From Astragalus membranaceus (Eukaryota; Streptophyta; Magnoliopsida; Fabales; Fabaceae): a stretch of 64,000 bases of DNA. A model generated the notes under the pieces. The model worked only from the letters and a program-made list of their open reading frames with translations. It did no database searches and was not told the DNA's origin. Within the stretch, counting starts at the first letter, position 1; each line of letters begins with the position of its first letter. Made by a program: the position numbers and the translations under genes. Shown piece by piece: positions 31,783 to 42,488 of the stretch. The stretch lies in contig CM076854.1 of NCBI GenBank assembly GCA_039519185.1, positions 19,701,456 to 19,765,455 on the forward strand. Direction: 5' to 3'.

Positions 31783-34592
31783 TGTAACGCCCAAATAATT
31801 TAATTATTTATTTAATTAAATTATTTAGGTATTTTATTAGTATAGTCATATTAAAATAATTATATGGTGTTTTACTTAAATCAGGGAGTGGTGTCTAGTG
31901 ATTAAGTTGGATAGTAGAGGGGGGCCCGTGATCCAAGAGCCCAATGGCCTAGGCGCATGAAGGAGAGCATTAGCTAGGGTTTGGCTCATTAGCGCATTTT
32001 GGAGAAAAGAAAGAGAGAAAGTTGCGAAGAGAGGAGAGAAGGGGGGCGGCGCGAAACCAAGGAGAAAGAGGGGAGGAGCTTTGTTGATGTGGTTCTTTGG
32101 AGCTTTCGTGCAAGGGGGTCTCGTATTCGGCAAATCTAAGGTAAGGGTGGGTTCTATCCTTATAATAGGGTGTATGATGGGTGTTATGTGGGGGTTAGGC
32201 TCTATATTGTCTCTTTGATCTTGTTTGGTGTTGATGTGGTGATGTTTGAATGTGTTCACAATGTTTGTAATTGGTGTTTGGTGATTGACCATGGTGAAAA
32301 TCGAAAATTGAACCCTAGGCGCCATGGGCGCCATTGATGTGTCGCATATGTGGATGTTGTTTTGGTTGCTGGAAAATGCGCCCTATTGCTGGGCGCCATG
32401 TCTATATGTTGTTGCTGTCTTAGTTGCTGGAAACGGCGCCTTGCTCCTGGGCGCCAAGTCTGTGTCGTGTTGCGTTTCTGTTGAAGGCGCCCTACTCCTG
32501 GGCACCGTGCCTGTGTCTGTTGCTGTTGAAGGCGCCCTGCTCCTGGGAGCCAGTTGCTGTATGGTTGCTGATTTCTGTAGGCGCCCTGCTCCTGGGTGCC
32601 ATGTCTATTTTGTTGCTGATTGTGTTAGGCGCCCTGTCACTGGGCGCCATACCTGTCTTGGTTGCTGGAAGTGGCACCCTAGGCTCCCAGTGTTGTTTTG
32701 GTGTTGCTGAGAAAGGCGCCTTAGCCGCCCAGTGTTGCTGTCTTGGTTGTTGGAAGTGGCGCCCTAGGCGCCCAGTGTGTTTCTGTGTTGCAGAAAGTGG
32801 CGCCCTAGGCGCCCAGTGGTGATTGGTGCGGTTCTGTGGGGCTGTGAAGGACGCCCTAGGCGCCCAATATTTTCTTGTGTTGTAGGGAGAGGCGCCCTAG
32901 GCGCCCAGTAGCGTTTCTGTGTTGTTTGGGAAGGCGCCCTAGGTGCCCAGTGATGTTCCCATGTTCTGCTGTTGCTGTTTGCTTGCCTGTGTGGCTGTTG
33001 TGCTAGGCGCCCTGCTCCTGGGCGCCAAGTCTGTTTATGTTGCTGCTGTGCTAGGCGCCCTGCTCTTGGGCGCCAAGTCTGTTGTTGCTGCTGTGGTGCT
33101 AGGCGCCCTGCTCCTGGGCGCCATGTCTGTCTGTGTTGCTGTTGTGCTAGGCGCCCTGCTCCTGGGCGCCATGTCTGTTTGTGTTGTTGTTGCACTAGGC
33201 GCCCTGTTGCTGGGCGCCAGTTCCTGTTGTGTTGCTGTTTCACTAGGCGCCCTGTTGCTGGGCGCCAGTTTCTGTTTTGCTACTGATGCTCTTGGCGCCC
33301 TGTTGCTGGGCACCAGTTTCTGGTTGTTGTTGTTGCCTGCTAGGCGCCCTGTTGCTGGGCGCCAGTTTCTGTTGTGCTGTTGTCTGTGTTGGCGCCCTGT
33401 TGCTGGGCGCCAGTTCCTGCCATGTCTAACAAATGTTGCTGTCTTCTAAAAATGGTGTTGTTGTCACTGTAAAACAAATGTTGTTGTCTTCTAAAAATGG
33501 TATTGCTGTCACTGTAGAACAAATGTTGCTGTTTTCTAAAAATGATGTTGTTGTCACTATAAAACAACTGTTGTTGTTTTCTAAAGATGTTGTTGTTGTT
33601 GCTGTAAAATAAATGTTGCTGTTGTTGTAAAATAAACGTTGTTGTTGCTGTAAAAATTAATGTTGCTTTTGCTGTAAACTATTGTTACTGTTTGCTGTAA
33701 ATTGGTGTTTTTGGTGTCGGTGATTGTTGATTAAGTTGTTAGGTTGTCCTATAGGTGTTGGTGTTATTGGTGATGATATAACAGGTGATGTGCCGATTTT
33801 ATTGGCTAAGGTGATAGGCGATGGGTCTATGACCATTTGTTGATATTGGTGTTGTTGTGTCAATTAAATGACTATTGTTGTTAATTGTCTCTGGTGCATT
33901 GTCCATGGTGTCGCATACAATTCATATGCATTATTTTGGTGATGAAGGCTTCGGCCTTGGAGCTATAGGTGATGATGGTGATGCTCATACAAGTGATGAT
34001 GCCCTTATTGGCTATTTTATTGGTGATGATTGGTACCACATGCATATACCCGTTGGTGTGGGTTGCATCCAATATACTTACTCATGATGTTGGTGATGAT
34101 TCTTGGTGATTTGTAATTTGATGTTGTTGTGAAGCGGTAGATATAGTTGTCGTAACTCTAGCATATTGGATATCATATATGCTATTATAATGTTAGATAT
34201 CTCACCCCTTCTGTTTGAATGTTACCCCTTTGTTGGTAACGTGCAGGTGATTGCGAGTGAAGGCATGTCTACCTTCGCTAGTCGAGTCGGTGTCGTCGCT
34301 CTGATACGTAGCACTCGGGGGGATGAACGCTAGTTTTATTAGTTGTCTTTATTATTCTAATTTTTGAATTTTTATGGTGATGTTATGATTATTCGTTGAA
34401 CCCTTTATTTTTATTCCGCTGCATGGTGATGGAGTTACTGTTATGTATCGTACTATTTTAATGGTGAATTTTATTTATTGACGTGTGATGTATTAATGGT
34501 GTAAATGTGGCATCCCTTGTGGGTGTAGTGAAAAACGTGTTTGAAACTCTGATGTTCGTCAAAAATTTACCGGGTAGAAAAGGGGTGTTACA
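31783..34592 (+). mobile_element. Tek-A 5' LTR with GGCGCC array
   Basis: 2810 bp. After about 500 bp of ordinary sequence comes a GGCGCC-rich block (about 32310-33418), then runs of AAATGTTGCTGT-type repeats to about 33680, then a conserved tail with GTAACGTGCAGGTGATTGCG. It ends TGTTACA, and TGGTATCAGAGC (34597-34608), complementary to initiator tRNA-Met, follows. Reading frames on both strands of the GGCGCC block are by-products of a repeat period divisible by three. Confidence 0.93.
32310..33418. repeat. Palindromic GGCGCC minisatellite, 5' LTR copy
   Basis: About 35 GGCGCC sites. In the right half they come in pairs, GGCGCCC-N7-GGGCGCC, each able to form a 7-bp all-GC stem, with a period near 48 bp (about 33008, 33055, 33101, 33149, 33197, 33245, 33293). 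In the left half the pairs are often GGCGCC-CTA-GGCGCC. Spacers are TGTTGCTGTT-like. Confidence 0.93.
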
Positions 34593-34596
34593 TTAG

Positions 34597-34608
34597 TGGT
34601 ATCAGAGC
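34597..34608 (+). other. Tek-A primer-binding site (tRNA-Met)
   Basis: TGGTATCAGAGC, four bases after the 5' LTR end, is the standard complement of the 3' end of plant initiator tRNA-Met used by chromoviruses. Confidence 0.92.
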
Positions 34609-34711
34609 AGTTTCGGTCTGTCCGACCAAGTTGTCAAGTTATTGTGTCATTGACGATCGAGTATTGTCAATTAGTTCTAACTGTTGTTTATGATTGTAGT
34701 AACTAGTTGAG

Positions 34712-35563
34712 ATGGCTGAAAGGAACGATGCTGCTATTGCTGCTGCGTTGGCTGCTATGGCTCAGGCCGTGGAGGGTCAGCAGAATGCTGGGTCTCGGAG
34801 TTTGGCTACCTTTCAGAGAGAGAATCCGCCTACCTTCAAGGGCAGGTATGATCCCGATGGGGCTTTAGCTTGGTTGAAAGAGATGGAGAGGATCTTTCGT
34901 GTGATGGACTGCACTCCGGCACAGAAGGTTCGTTATGGTACGCATATGCTGGCAGAGGAGGTCGATGACTGGTGGTTAGAGGCTAGGCAGAGATTGGAGA
35001 CTGCAAATGAGGAGATCACTTGGGCTGTGTTCCGCAGGGAGTTTGTGAGAAAATATTATCCGGAGGATGTCCGAGGTAAGAAAGAGATTGAGTTCCTGGA
35101 GCTGAAACAAGGGAATATGTCTGTGATTGAGTATGCTGCTAAGTTCGTGGAATTAGCAAAGTTTTACCCACATTACAGTGAGGCTACTGCTGAGTTTTTC
35201 AAGTGCATTAAGTTTGAGAATGGGCCGCGGCCTGATATTAAGAAGGTGATTGGTTACCAGAAGATCCGTGTTTTCTCCGACTTGATTGATAGCTACAGAA
35301 TTTATGAGGAAGACAACAATGCTCACTACAAGATTATGAATGAGAAGAGGAGCAAATTTCAAAGTCGTGGTAAGCCGTATGATGTTCCTGCTGGTAAGGG
35401 TAAACAGAAAGCTGCTGTTGGCAAGAAGACTAGTGGGGGAGATGCTCCTGCTAGCATTGTATGTTACAAATGTGGCAAAGCTGGTCACAAGAGTAACGTG
35501 TGCAAAGCTGAAGTGAAGAAGTGTTACCGTTGTGGTAAGGAGGGTATGATGCAATTTGGGTGA
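34712..35563 (+). CDS. Tek-A gag, C-terminally truncated
   Basis: 283 codons from MAERNDAAIAAALAAMA. The gag domain shows NPPTFKGRYDPDGALAWLKE, RVMDCTPAQKVRYGTHML, DDWWLEARQRL, EFVRKYYPEDVRGKKEIEFL and KQGNMSVIEYAAKFVELAKF, all typical of Tekay-group gag. A complete zinc knuckle CYKCGKAGHKSNVC is followed by the start of a second (CYRCGKEG), which is cut by the deletion junction near 35544; four foreign codons (MMQFG) then end at TGA. Gag would still be able to assemble particles in principle. The start was chosen as the first ATG, about 115 bp after the primer site. Confidence 0.88.
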   Translation: MAERNDAAIAAALAAMAQAVEGQQNAGSRSLATFQRENPPTFKGRYDPDGALAWLKEMERIFRVMDCTPAQKVRYGTHMLAEEVDDWWLEARQRLETANEEITWAVFRREFVRKYYPEDVRGKKEIEFLELKQGNMSVIEYAAKFVELAKFYPHYSEATAEFFKCIKFENGPRPDIKKVIGYQKIRVFSDLIDSYRIYEEDNNAHYKIMNEKRSKFQSRGKPYDVPAGKGKQKAAVGKKTSGGDAPASIVCYKCGKAGHKSNVCKAEVKKCYRCGKEGMMQFG

Positions 35564-36591
35564 TTGTTGACAGGTTAACAAAATTGTCTCATTTTGTTCC
35601 TATCAACATCACGTATCCGGTGTCGAAGTTGGCGGAGATTTATATCCGGGAGATTGTGAAGCTTCATGGAGTCCCTAAGAGTATTGTTTCGGATAGAGAT
35701 CCGAGGTTCACTTCAGATTTCTGGAAGAGTTTGCAAGAGAAGTTGGGGTCTAAGTTGAGGTTGAGTTCGGCATATCATCCTCAGACAGATGGTCAGTCAG
35801 AGAGGACAATTCAGCCATTAGAAGATTTGTTGAGGGCTTGTGTTTTGGAACAAGGAGGTTCGTGGGATTCCTACCTTCCACTGATAGAGTTCACGTATAA
35901 CAACAGTTACCATTCTAGTATTGGGATGGCACCTTTTGAAGCATTATATGGTCGGAAGTGTAGAACCCCGTTGTGTTGGTATGAGTCTGGAGAGAGTGTG
36001 GTGCTTGGACCGGAGATAGTTCGAGAGACAACTGAAAAAGTGAGGTTGATTCGCGAGAAGATGAAGGCTTCGCAGAGTCGACAGAAGAGTTATCACGACA
36101 AGCGGAGGAAAGATTTAGAGTTTCAAGCGGGTGAGCATGTATTTTTGAGAGTCACTCCAGTGACCGGTGTTGGACGTGCTTTGAAGTCGAAGAAGCTCAC
36201 TCCTCGTTTTATTGGTCCTTATCAGATTTCAGAGAGAGTCGGGAATGTTGCATATAGAGTGGCTTTACCGCCTAACCTTTCGAATTTGCACGACGTGTTT
36301 CATGTGTCGCAACTTCGGAAGTACATTTCAGATCCATCTCATGTAATCCGCATGGATGATGTGGAGGTACGGGATAATCTCACGGTTGAGACGATGCCGG
36401 TACGAATCGAAGATCATGAGGTGAAAATTCTTAGAGGCAAGGAGATTGTGTTGGTGAAAGTAGTCTGGCTAGGAGCTGCCGGAGAGAGCATGACGTGGGA
36501 GCTGGAGAGCAAGATGCGGGAATCCTATCCCGAGCTGTTTGAATCAGGTAAATTTCGAGGACGAAATATTCTAAGTGGGGGAGAGTTGTAA
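35544..36591 (+). CDS. Tek-A integrase C-terminal half with chromodomain-like tail
   Basis: The frame reads YDAIWVIVDRLTKLSHFVPI from the junction, so the true protein joins upstream of the first ATG at 35560. Visible are VSDRDPRFTSDFW (second catalytic Asp), YHPQTDGQSERTIQ (catalytic Glu), YGRKCRTPLCW, LTPRFIGPYQISERVGNVAY and LHDVFHVSQLRKY. The end, VKVVWLGAAGESMTWELESK, is the chromodomain-like tail of Tekay-type elements and normally guides integration. The first catalytic Asp and the zinc domain are missing, so it cannot integrate alone. It is one base out of frame with gag. No stop interrupts 343 codons. Confidence 0.88.
36573..36586 (+). other. Tek-A polypurine tract
   Basis: AAGTGGGGGAGAGT lies directly before the 3' LTR start (TGTAACG at 36587), the usual position of the plus-strand primer. 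The same tract occurs before the 3' LTR of element B. Confidence 0.9.
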
Positions 36592-39365
36592 CGCCCAAAT
36601 AATTTAATTATTTAGGTATTTTATTAGTATAGTCATATTAAAATAATTATATGGTTTTTTATTTAAATTAGGGAGTGGTGTCTAGTGATTAAGTTGGATA
36701 GTAGAGGGGGGCCCGTGATCCAAGAGCCCAAGCGCCTAGGCGCATGAAGGAGAAATTTAGCTAGGGTTTGGCTCATTAGCGCATTTTGGAGAAAAGAAAG
36801 AGAGAAAGTTGCGGAGAGAGGAGAGAAGGGGGACGACGCGAAACCAAGGAGAAAGAGGGGAGGAGCTTTGTTGTTGTGGTTCTTTGGAGCTTTCGTGCAA
36901 GGGGATCTCGTATTCGGCAAATCTAAGGTAAGGGTGGGTTCTATCCTTATAATAGGGTGTATGATGGGTGTTATGTGGGGGTTAGGCTCTATATTGTCTC
37001 TTTGATCTTGTTTGGTGTCGATGTGGTGATGTTTGAATGTGTTCACAATGTTTGTAATTGGTGTTTGGTGATTGACCATGGTGAAAATCGAAAATTGAAC
37101 CCTAGGCGCCATGGGCGCCATTGATGTGTCGCATATGTGGATGTTGTTTTGGTTGCTGGAAAAGGCGCCCTATTGCTGGGCGCCATGTCTATATGTTGTT
37201 GCTGTCTTAGTTGCTGGAAACGGCGCCCTGCTCCTGGGCGCCAAGTCTGTGTCGTGTTGCGTTTCTGTTGAAGGCGCCCTGCTCCTGGGCGCCGTGCTTG
37301 TGTCTGTTGCTGTTGAAGGCGCCCTGCTCCTGGGAGCCAGTTGCTGTATGGTTGCTGATTTCTGTAGGCGCCCTGCTCCTGGGCGCCATGTCTATTTTGT
37401 TGCTGATTGCTGTAGGCGCCCTGTCCCTGGGCGCCATACCTGTCTTGGTTGCTGGAAGTGGCGCCCTAGGCGCCCAGTGTTGTTTTGGTGTTGCTGAGAA
37501 AGGCGCCTTAAGCGCCCAGTGTTGCTGTCTTGGTTGCTGGAAGTGGCGCCCTAGGCGCCCAGTGTGTTTCTGTGTTGCAGAAAGTGGCGCCCTAGGCGCC
37601 CAATGGTGATTGATGCGGTTCTGTGCTGCTGTGAAGGGCGCCCTAGGCGCCCAGTATTTTCTTGTGTTGCTGGGAGAGGCGCCCTAGGCGCCCAGTAGCG
37701 TTTGTGTTGTTTTGGAAGGCGCCCTAGGTGCCCAGTGATGTTCCCATGTTCTGCTGTTGCTGTTTGCCTGCCTGTGTGGCTGTTGTGCTAGGCGCTCTGC
37801 TCCTGGGCGCCAAGTCTGTTTATGTTGCTGCTGTGCTAAGCGCCCTGCTCCTGGGCGCCAAGTCTGTTGTTGCTGTTGTGGTGCTAGGCGCCCTGCTCCT
37901 GGGCGCCATGTCTGTCTGTGTTGTTGTTGTGCTAGGCGCCTTGCTCCTGGGCGCCATGTCTGTTTGTGTTGTTGTTGCACTAGGCGCCCTGTTGCTGGGC
38001 GCCAGTTCCTGTTGTGTTGCTGTTTCACTAGGCGCCCTGTTGCTGGGCGCCAGTTTCTGTTTTGCTACTGATGCTCTTGGCGCCAGTTTCTGGTTGATGT
38101 TGTTGCCTGCTAGGCGCCCTGTTGCTGGGCGCCAGTTTCTGTTGTGCTGTTGCCTGTGTTGGCGCCCTGTTGCTGGGCGCCAGTTTCTGTCTGCTGCTGT
38201 TGCTTGTTGGCGCCCTGTTGCTGGGCGCCAGTTCCTGCCATGTCTAACAAATGTTGCTGTCTTCTAAAAATGGTGTTGCTGTCACTGTAGAACAAATGTT
38301 GCTATTTTCTAAAAATGATGTTGCTGTCACTGTAAAACAACTGTTGCTGTTTTCTAAAGATGATGTTGCTGTTGCTGTAAAATAAATGTTGCTGTTGCTG
38401 TAAAATAAACGTTGTTGTTGCTGTAAAAATTAATGTTGCTTTTGCTGTAAACTATTGTTATTGTTTGCTGTAAATTGGTGTTTTTGGTGTCGGTGGTTGT
38501 TGATTAAGTTGTTAGGCTGTCCTATAGGTGTTGGTGCTATTGGTGATGATATAACATGTGATGTGCCGATTTTATTGGCTAAGGTGATAGGTGATGTGTC
38601 TATGACCATTTGTTGATATTGGTGTTGTTGTGTCAATTAAATGACTATTGTTGTTAATTGTCTCTGGTGCATTGTCCATGGTGTCGCATACAATTCATAT
38701 GCATTATTTTGGTGATGAAGGCTTCGGCCTTGGAGCTATAGGTGATGATGGTGATGCTCATACAGGTGATGATGCCCTTATTGGCTATTTTATTGGTGAT
38801 GATTGGTACCACATGCATATACCCGTTGGTGTGGGTTGCATCTCATATACTTACTCATGATGTTGGTGATGATTCTTGGTGATTTGTAATTTGATGTTGT
38901 TGTGAAGCGGTAGATATAGTTGTCGTAACTCTAGCATATTGCCTATCATATATTCTATTATAATGTTAGATATCTCACCCCTTCTGTTTGAATGTTACCC
39001 CCATGTTGGTAACGTGCAGGTGATTGCGAGTGAAGGCATGTCTACCTTCGCTAGTCGAGTCAGTGTCATCGCTCTGATACGTAGCACTCGGGGGGATGAA
39101 CGCTAGTTTTATTAGTTGTCTCTATTATTCTAATTTTTGAAGTTTTATGGTGATGTTATGATTATTCGTTGAACCCTTTATTTTTATTCCGCTGCATGGT
39201 GATGGAGTTACTGTTATGTATCGTACTATTTTAATGGTGAATTTTATTTATTGATGTGTGATGTATTAATGGTGTAAATGTGGCATCCCTTGTGGGTGTA
39301 GTGAAAAACGTTTTTGAAACTCTGATGTTCGTCAAAAATTTACCGGGTAGAAAATGGGTGTTACA
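36587..39365 (+). mobile_element. Tek-A 3' LTR with GGCGCC array
   Basis: 2779 bp, matching the 5' LTR throughout but differing by small gains and losses of repeat units: a shorter TTTAATTATT start, one GGCGCC unit lost near 38080, and one gained near 38190. The GGCGCC block here is about 37104-38235. It ends TGTTACA before the GAGGG duplication. The LTR difference is clearly larger than in element B, so this insertion is older. Confidence 0.93.
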
Positions 39366-39464
39366 GAGGGCGCGCAGAGTAGAGGGGCGCGCAGAGCAGA
39401 GGGGCGCGCAAGAGATGGAGGGCGCACAGGAGACGAGGGCGCGCAGAGGAGAGGGGCGCGCAGG
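39366..39464 (+). repeat. GC-rich short tandem repeat, right part
   Basis: This continues the GGGGCGCGCAGAG array interrupted by Tek-A. It ends where the Athila-like LTR begins (TGTTGTGCG at 39465). Confidence 0.8.
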
Positions 39465-40857
39465 TGTTGTGCGAAAAGTAGATGTGCAAGTATACACAAT
39501 CGCAACAAGTAATATATTGATACGTAAAGATCGTTCCCATGGAGATTGTTGAGTTTACTTCTATATTTAAGTTAGTAGTTAAGCTAGTGAGAAAAACTAG
39601 TAACAATAACAAGTTGTCAACAAGTATTGTGAGTAACATAAATGTAAATAAACAAGTAAAGAAAGTTCAAGAGTTGATAAAGTGAGTTGGAATGCTCTTT
39701 GTTAAGTAATTCTCAGTAGTGAAGCGCTATAACGTTAGACGCTGTAGCGTTAAGCGCTGTAGCATATGCTGTTGTGCCTTTCGGTCACTAACGCCAGAGT
39801 TTTGTTACAAGACTCCTCTGTCTAGGTTCTAAATAAGTCCACCCCTGTATAATGAAGAACCCACAGTATTCACCTTATGAACTATTGCTCCCCTATGTCT
39901 AGAGTTAAGCACAAGTTGTCTCAATGTCTTTAAACAACCTTTCATTCATATCAATCCTTGAGTTCGAATCATGGACCATGTCTGTACCCACGAATCTACT
40001 CGTTTCAGTTGATCAATCCCAAAACAAGTTTGAAAGCATTAAAATACAAGGATTGAAACACAAACATCATAACGTTATATTAACAATACTAAAGAGTCAT
40101 TACAAAGCTTAAAACAATCCAACTACTAAGTGTTTAGCTCATGATGAGCATCATCAACACAATACAAACTAAAAAGCTCATATTACCGAAAATGAAAAGA
40201 AGAAGCAAGGTTGCAAAAGATGCACGTAGTGGCCTCCTTCTCATGTGACGGGTTGCTGACGCTACAGCACAGCTTCACAGCGCTGGAAATGATGATCTTC
40301 TCTTGAAAAATAAAAGCTTGAAGTGGAGGATTAATGGAGGAGAAGGGTGTCAAGTTTTTCTCTCCAAAAACTCTCCTTATTTCGAAATCTATCTCTGTGA
40401 GGAAGAAGAAGTGAGATAGATATTATCCACATCTCATAAAGTAGATTTACAAAAAAGGGTAATGATTAAAATATTCACCAACTATTACATAAGCTCTAAT
40501 AAAAATACGCCAAGTGTCCTTTTCATCCCACTTGGAGGCTCCCATGTCAGGCTGAGCAGAAGAGGATTAGCATGATGACTCATCAAGTAGCAAGTGGCTT
40601 CATAAATATCCAAGTGGCCAACCGTCCCATAGCGCTGTAGCGCTTACCGCTGCATAGCGCCTACCGCTGCAACACTCAGGCAAAACATTAAAATACTCAC
40701 AAAGGCACCAAATGTGTCAAATGATAACAAATTATCTCCTAACCCTTCTTTTACACTTATTAGCACATATTTACATATTTAACCACATAATTACCTAAGA
40801 ACTCACATTAACTTAAGCCTAAAGAATATAAATAACTCATGTAAATATGAGTTATCA
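39465..40857 (-). mobile_element. Athila-like LTR
   Basis: Minus strand: starts TGATAACTCATATTTACATG at 40857, ends TTTTCGCACAACA at 39465, 1393 bp. Directly before it on that strand, GTTTAAGTTTGGGGGTG is a polypurine tract, so this is a 3' LTR. The last 80 bp, with TTACTTGTTGCGATTGTG and ACTTGCAC, are in the style of Athila-group LTR ends. AGCGCT-containing words recur in it. Group assignment is from memory of style, not from a coding domain. Confidence 0.55.
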
Positions 40858-42343
40858 CACCCCCAAACTTAAACCATTGCTTGTCCTCAAGTAATGACAC
40901 TTGATAAAGATAACAACTTAATAAAAACAGAATAACAACTGAATATCAAGACCAAACTAGTTGCACCTTTAAATCAAACAAATTTTCAAAAATCTCTCTC
41001 ATTAGGCCAATCTTTCAGATTCACATCCAACACACACACACGCCATTGCTTTTCACAACATATAGAATTATTACTGCTCAATTGTGAGTGTGTGACTACT
41101 AGGCTTAGTTTAGCTCCTAGCTAGTTTCAACACTTCTCCTAGCCTTGGAAAGAATGGCCTTCTTTTGGTTTAGCCAAAGAATTTTTTCAAAAAGGAGAGT
41201 AGACTAACAACTTCACATAAGACTTAAGGGGCTTCAAAGCACAACAAATGGCTTGATTAGGCATTTCAGATATTTGGCCAGTGCACTAACTATTGATTTG
41301 GTGATTTCTCAGGGCTATAGCGTTAGATGCTATAGCACTGGTGACTTGATGAACAGATTCAGCTGCAATGCCTTCATTACTGAACTCCTTATTTGCATTT
41401 CTATCTTTTTTTATTTTTTTCTTTTCTTTTCTTTTTCTTCTTTTTTTTATATGCATTTTTGGAACGGTTCAGCATTTGTATCAGGCAATTGCAGCTTTTT
41501 ACATGACCATTTGTACACTTTGGGTCCTATTGCACTGACCATCCTATAATCTTCATCCCTAGCATTAATATAACCAATGCACCCCCAAACTTAGCTTCAA
41601 ATGCTACTCTCAATTTTTAGTAAAAACTTGACTAAACCTTATCATTCCTAGCTAACTAGGTTCCTTGCTAAGCCTAGAGTTTTGTGTAGAAGCAGCAATA
41701 AGACTAGTCATTGTTCAAACAAGGCTACTCTACTCACAACACACAATCATCATTAAATTTAGCCCAACAAGTACAACTTCTATTAATGAAAAATTTAAAA
41801 TTTGCAACTAATCCTGCCTTTTTACTCAAACAAATTAAACATAACATTGACATTTATAAGGTCCTCCCCCCAACTTAAGACTTAGCAGTGTCCCCACTGC
41901 TCATGCAATTCCTAAAGGGTGAGAGTTCAATGACTAAAACTCAACAGAATTAAAAACAACAGAAATAAAACTCTAAACATACTGTTAGATGCAAGAACAG
42001 ACGCTATAGCACCTAACAGATTTATTGAAAACAAACAAACAACATTTTTTTTAAAATAAGGGTTAGAGTACTTGTTTGCTAACCCAGATTTGAGCCTATT
42101 GCTTGCTCTGGTGAGCACTGTGGTGGCTCTGCTACTGGATTTTTTTCTTTCCTGCTGCTACAGCGCTAAGCACTGTAGCCTCATTCAGGGGATCCTCTGC
42201 TTCCTTGTAAGCTTTCATCTCAGGCAGCTTTTCTGCTGCTTCCCTCTCTGCAGAAATATCAAGATTATTCTCCTCAGATGCAGCTTTTCTCACTTCACAA
42301 AATTCACTCCTGCACAAAAGAAAAATTAAAAACACAAAATTGT
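40858..42343 (-). mobile_element. 3' internal fragment of the Athila-like element
   Basis: Minus-strand 3' region with the polypurine tract at 40858-40875. Phrases such as CACCCCCAAACTTA recur (about 41580). A minus-strand frame at 42132-42335 reads SEFCEVRKAASEENNLDISA and could be the tail of an element protein. A long pyrimidine run sits at 41402-41452. The element is cut at its right side around 42343, and no 5' LTR is present. Confidence 0.4.
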
Positions 42344-42423
42344 TAGTTTATCTTGTTGGATATAGTGCAATGTGAGAGCGTGGGGAATGCTATCACAGCC
42401 TTGGGTAGTTTATCTTGTTGGAT
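42344..42423 (+). repeat. 18-bp direct repeat 62 bp apart at the Athila/Tat-2 junction
   Basis: TAGTTTATCTTGTTGGAT is at about 42344-42361 and 42406-42423. It lies where the Athila-like sequence gives way to the 5' side of the antisense gene, so it may mark an insertion or repair scar. Confidence 0.6.
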
Positions 42424-42488
42424 CTATTTCTATGCGTAGTATGTTCGAATACCTGTTTCTCATAATCTATGTTTCTTTTTCAGATAAA

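Larger units (their letters stand above)
31783..39365 (+). mobile_element. Tek-A: Ty3/gypsy chromovirus (Tekay-like), deletion derivative
   Basis: Two LTRs (31783-34592 and 36587-39365, TGTAACGCCC...TGTTACA) flank an initiator-Met tRNA primer site, gag, an integrase C-terminal half and a polypurine tract. GAGGG is duplicated at 31778-31782 and 39366-39370. The interior is only about 2 kb because protease, RT, RNase H and the start of integrase are deleted. The remaining frames are long and open. Confidence 0.93.

Noticed and set aside
32324..33449. Long reading frames on both strands of the Tek-A LTR (up to 168 codons, Leu/Gly/Ala or Arg/Gln rich)
   Set aside because: They arise because the GGCGCC repeat period is about 48 bp, a multiple of three. 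They recur at 37111-38267 in the other LTR and have no start context or domain.
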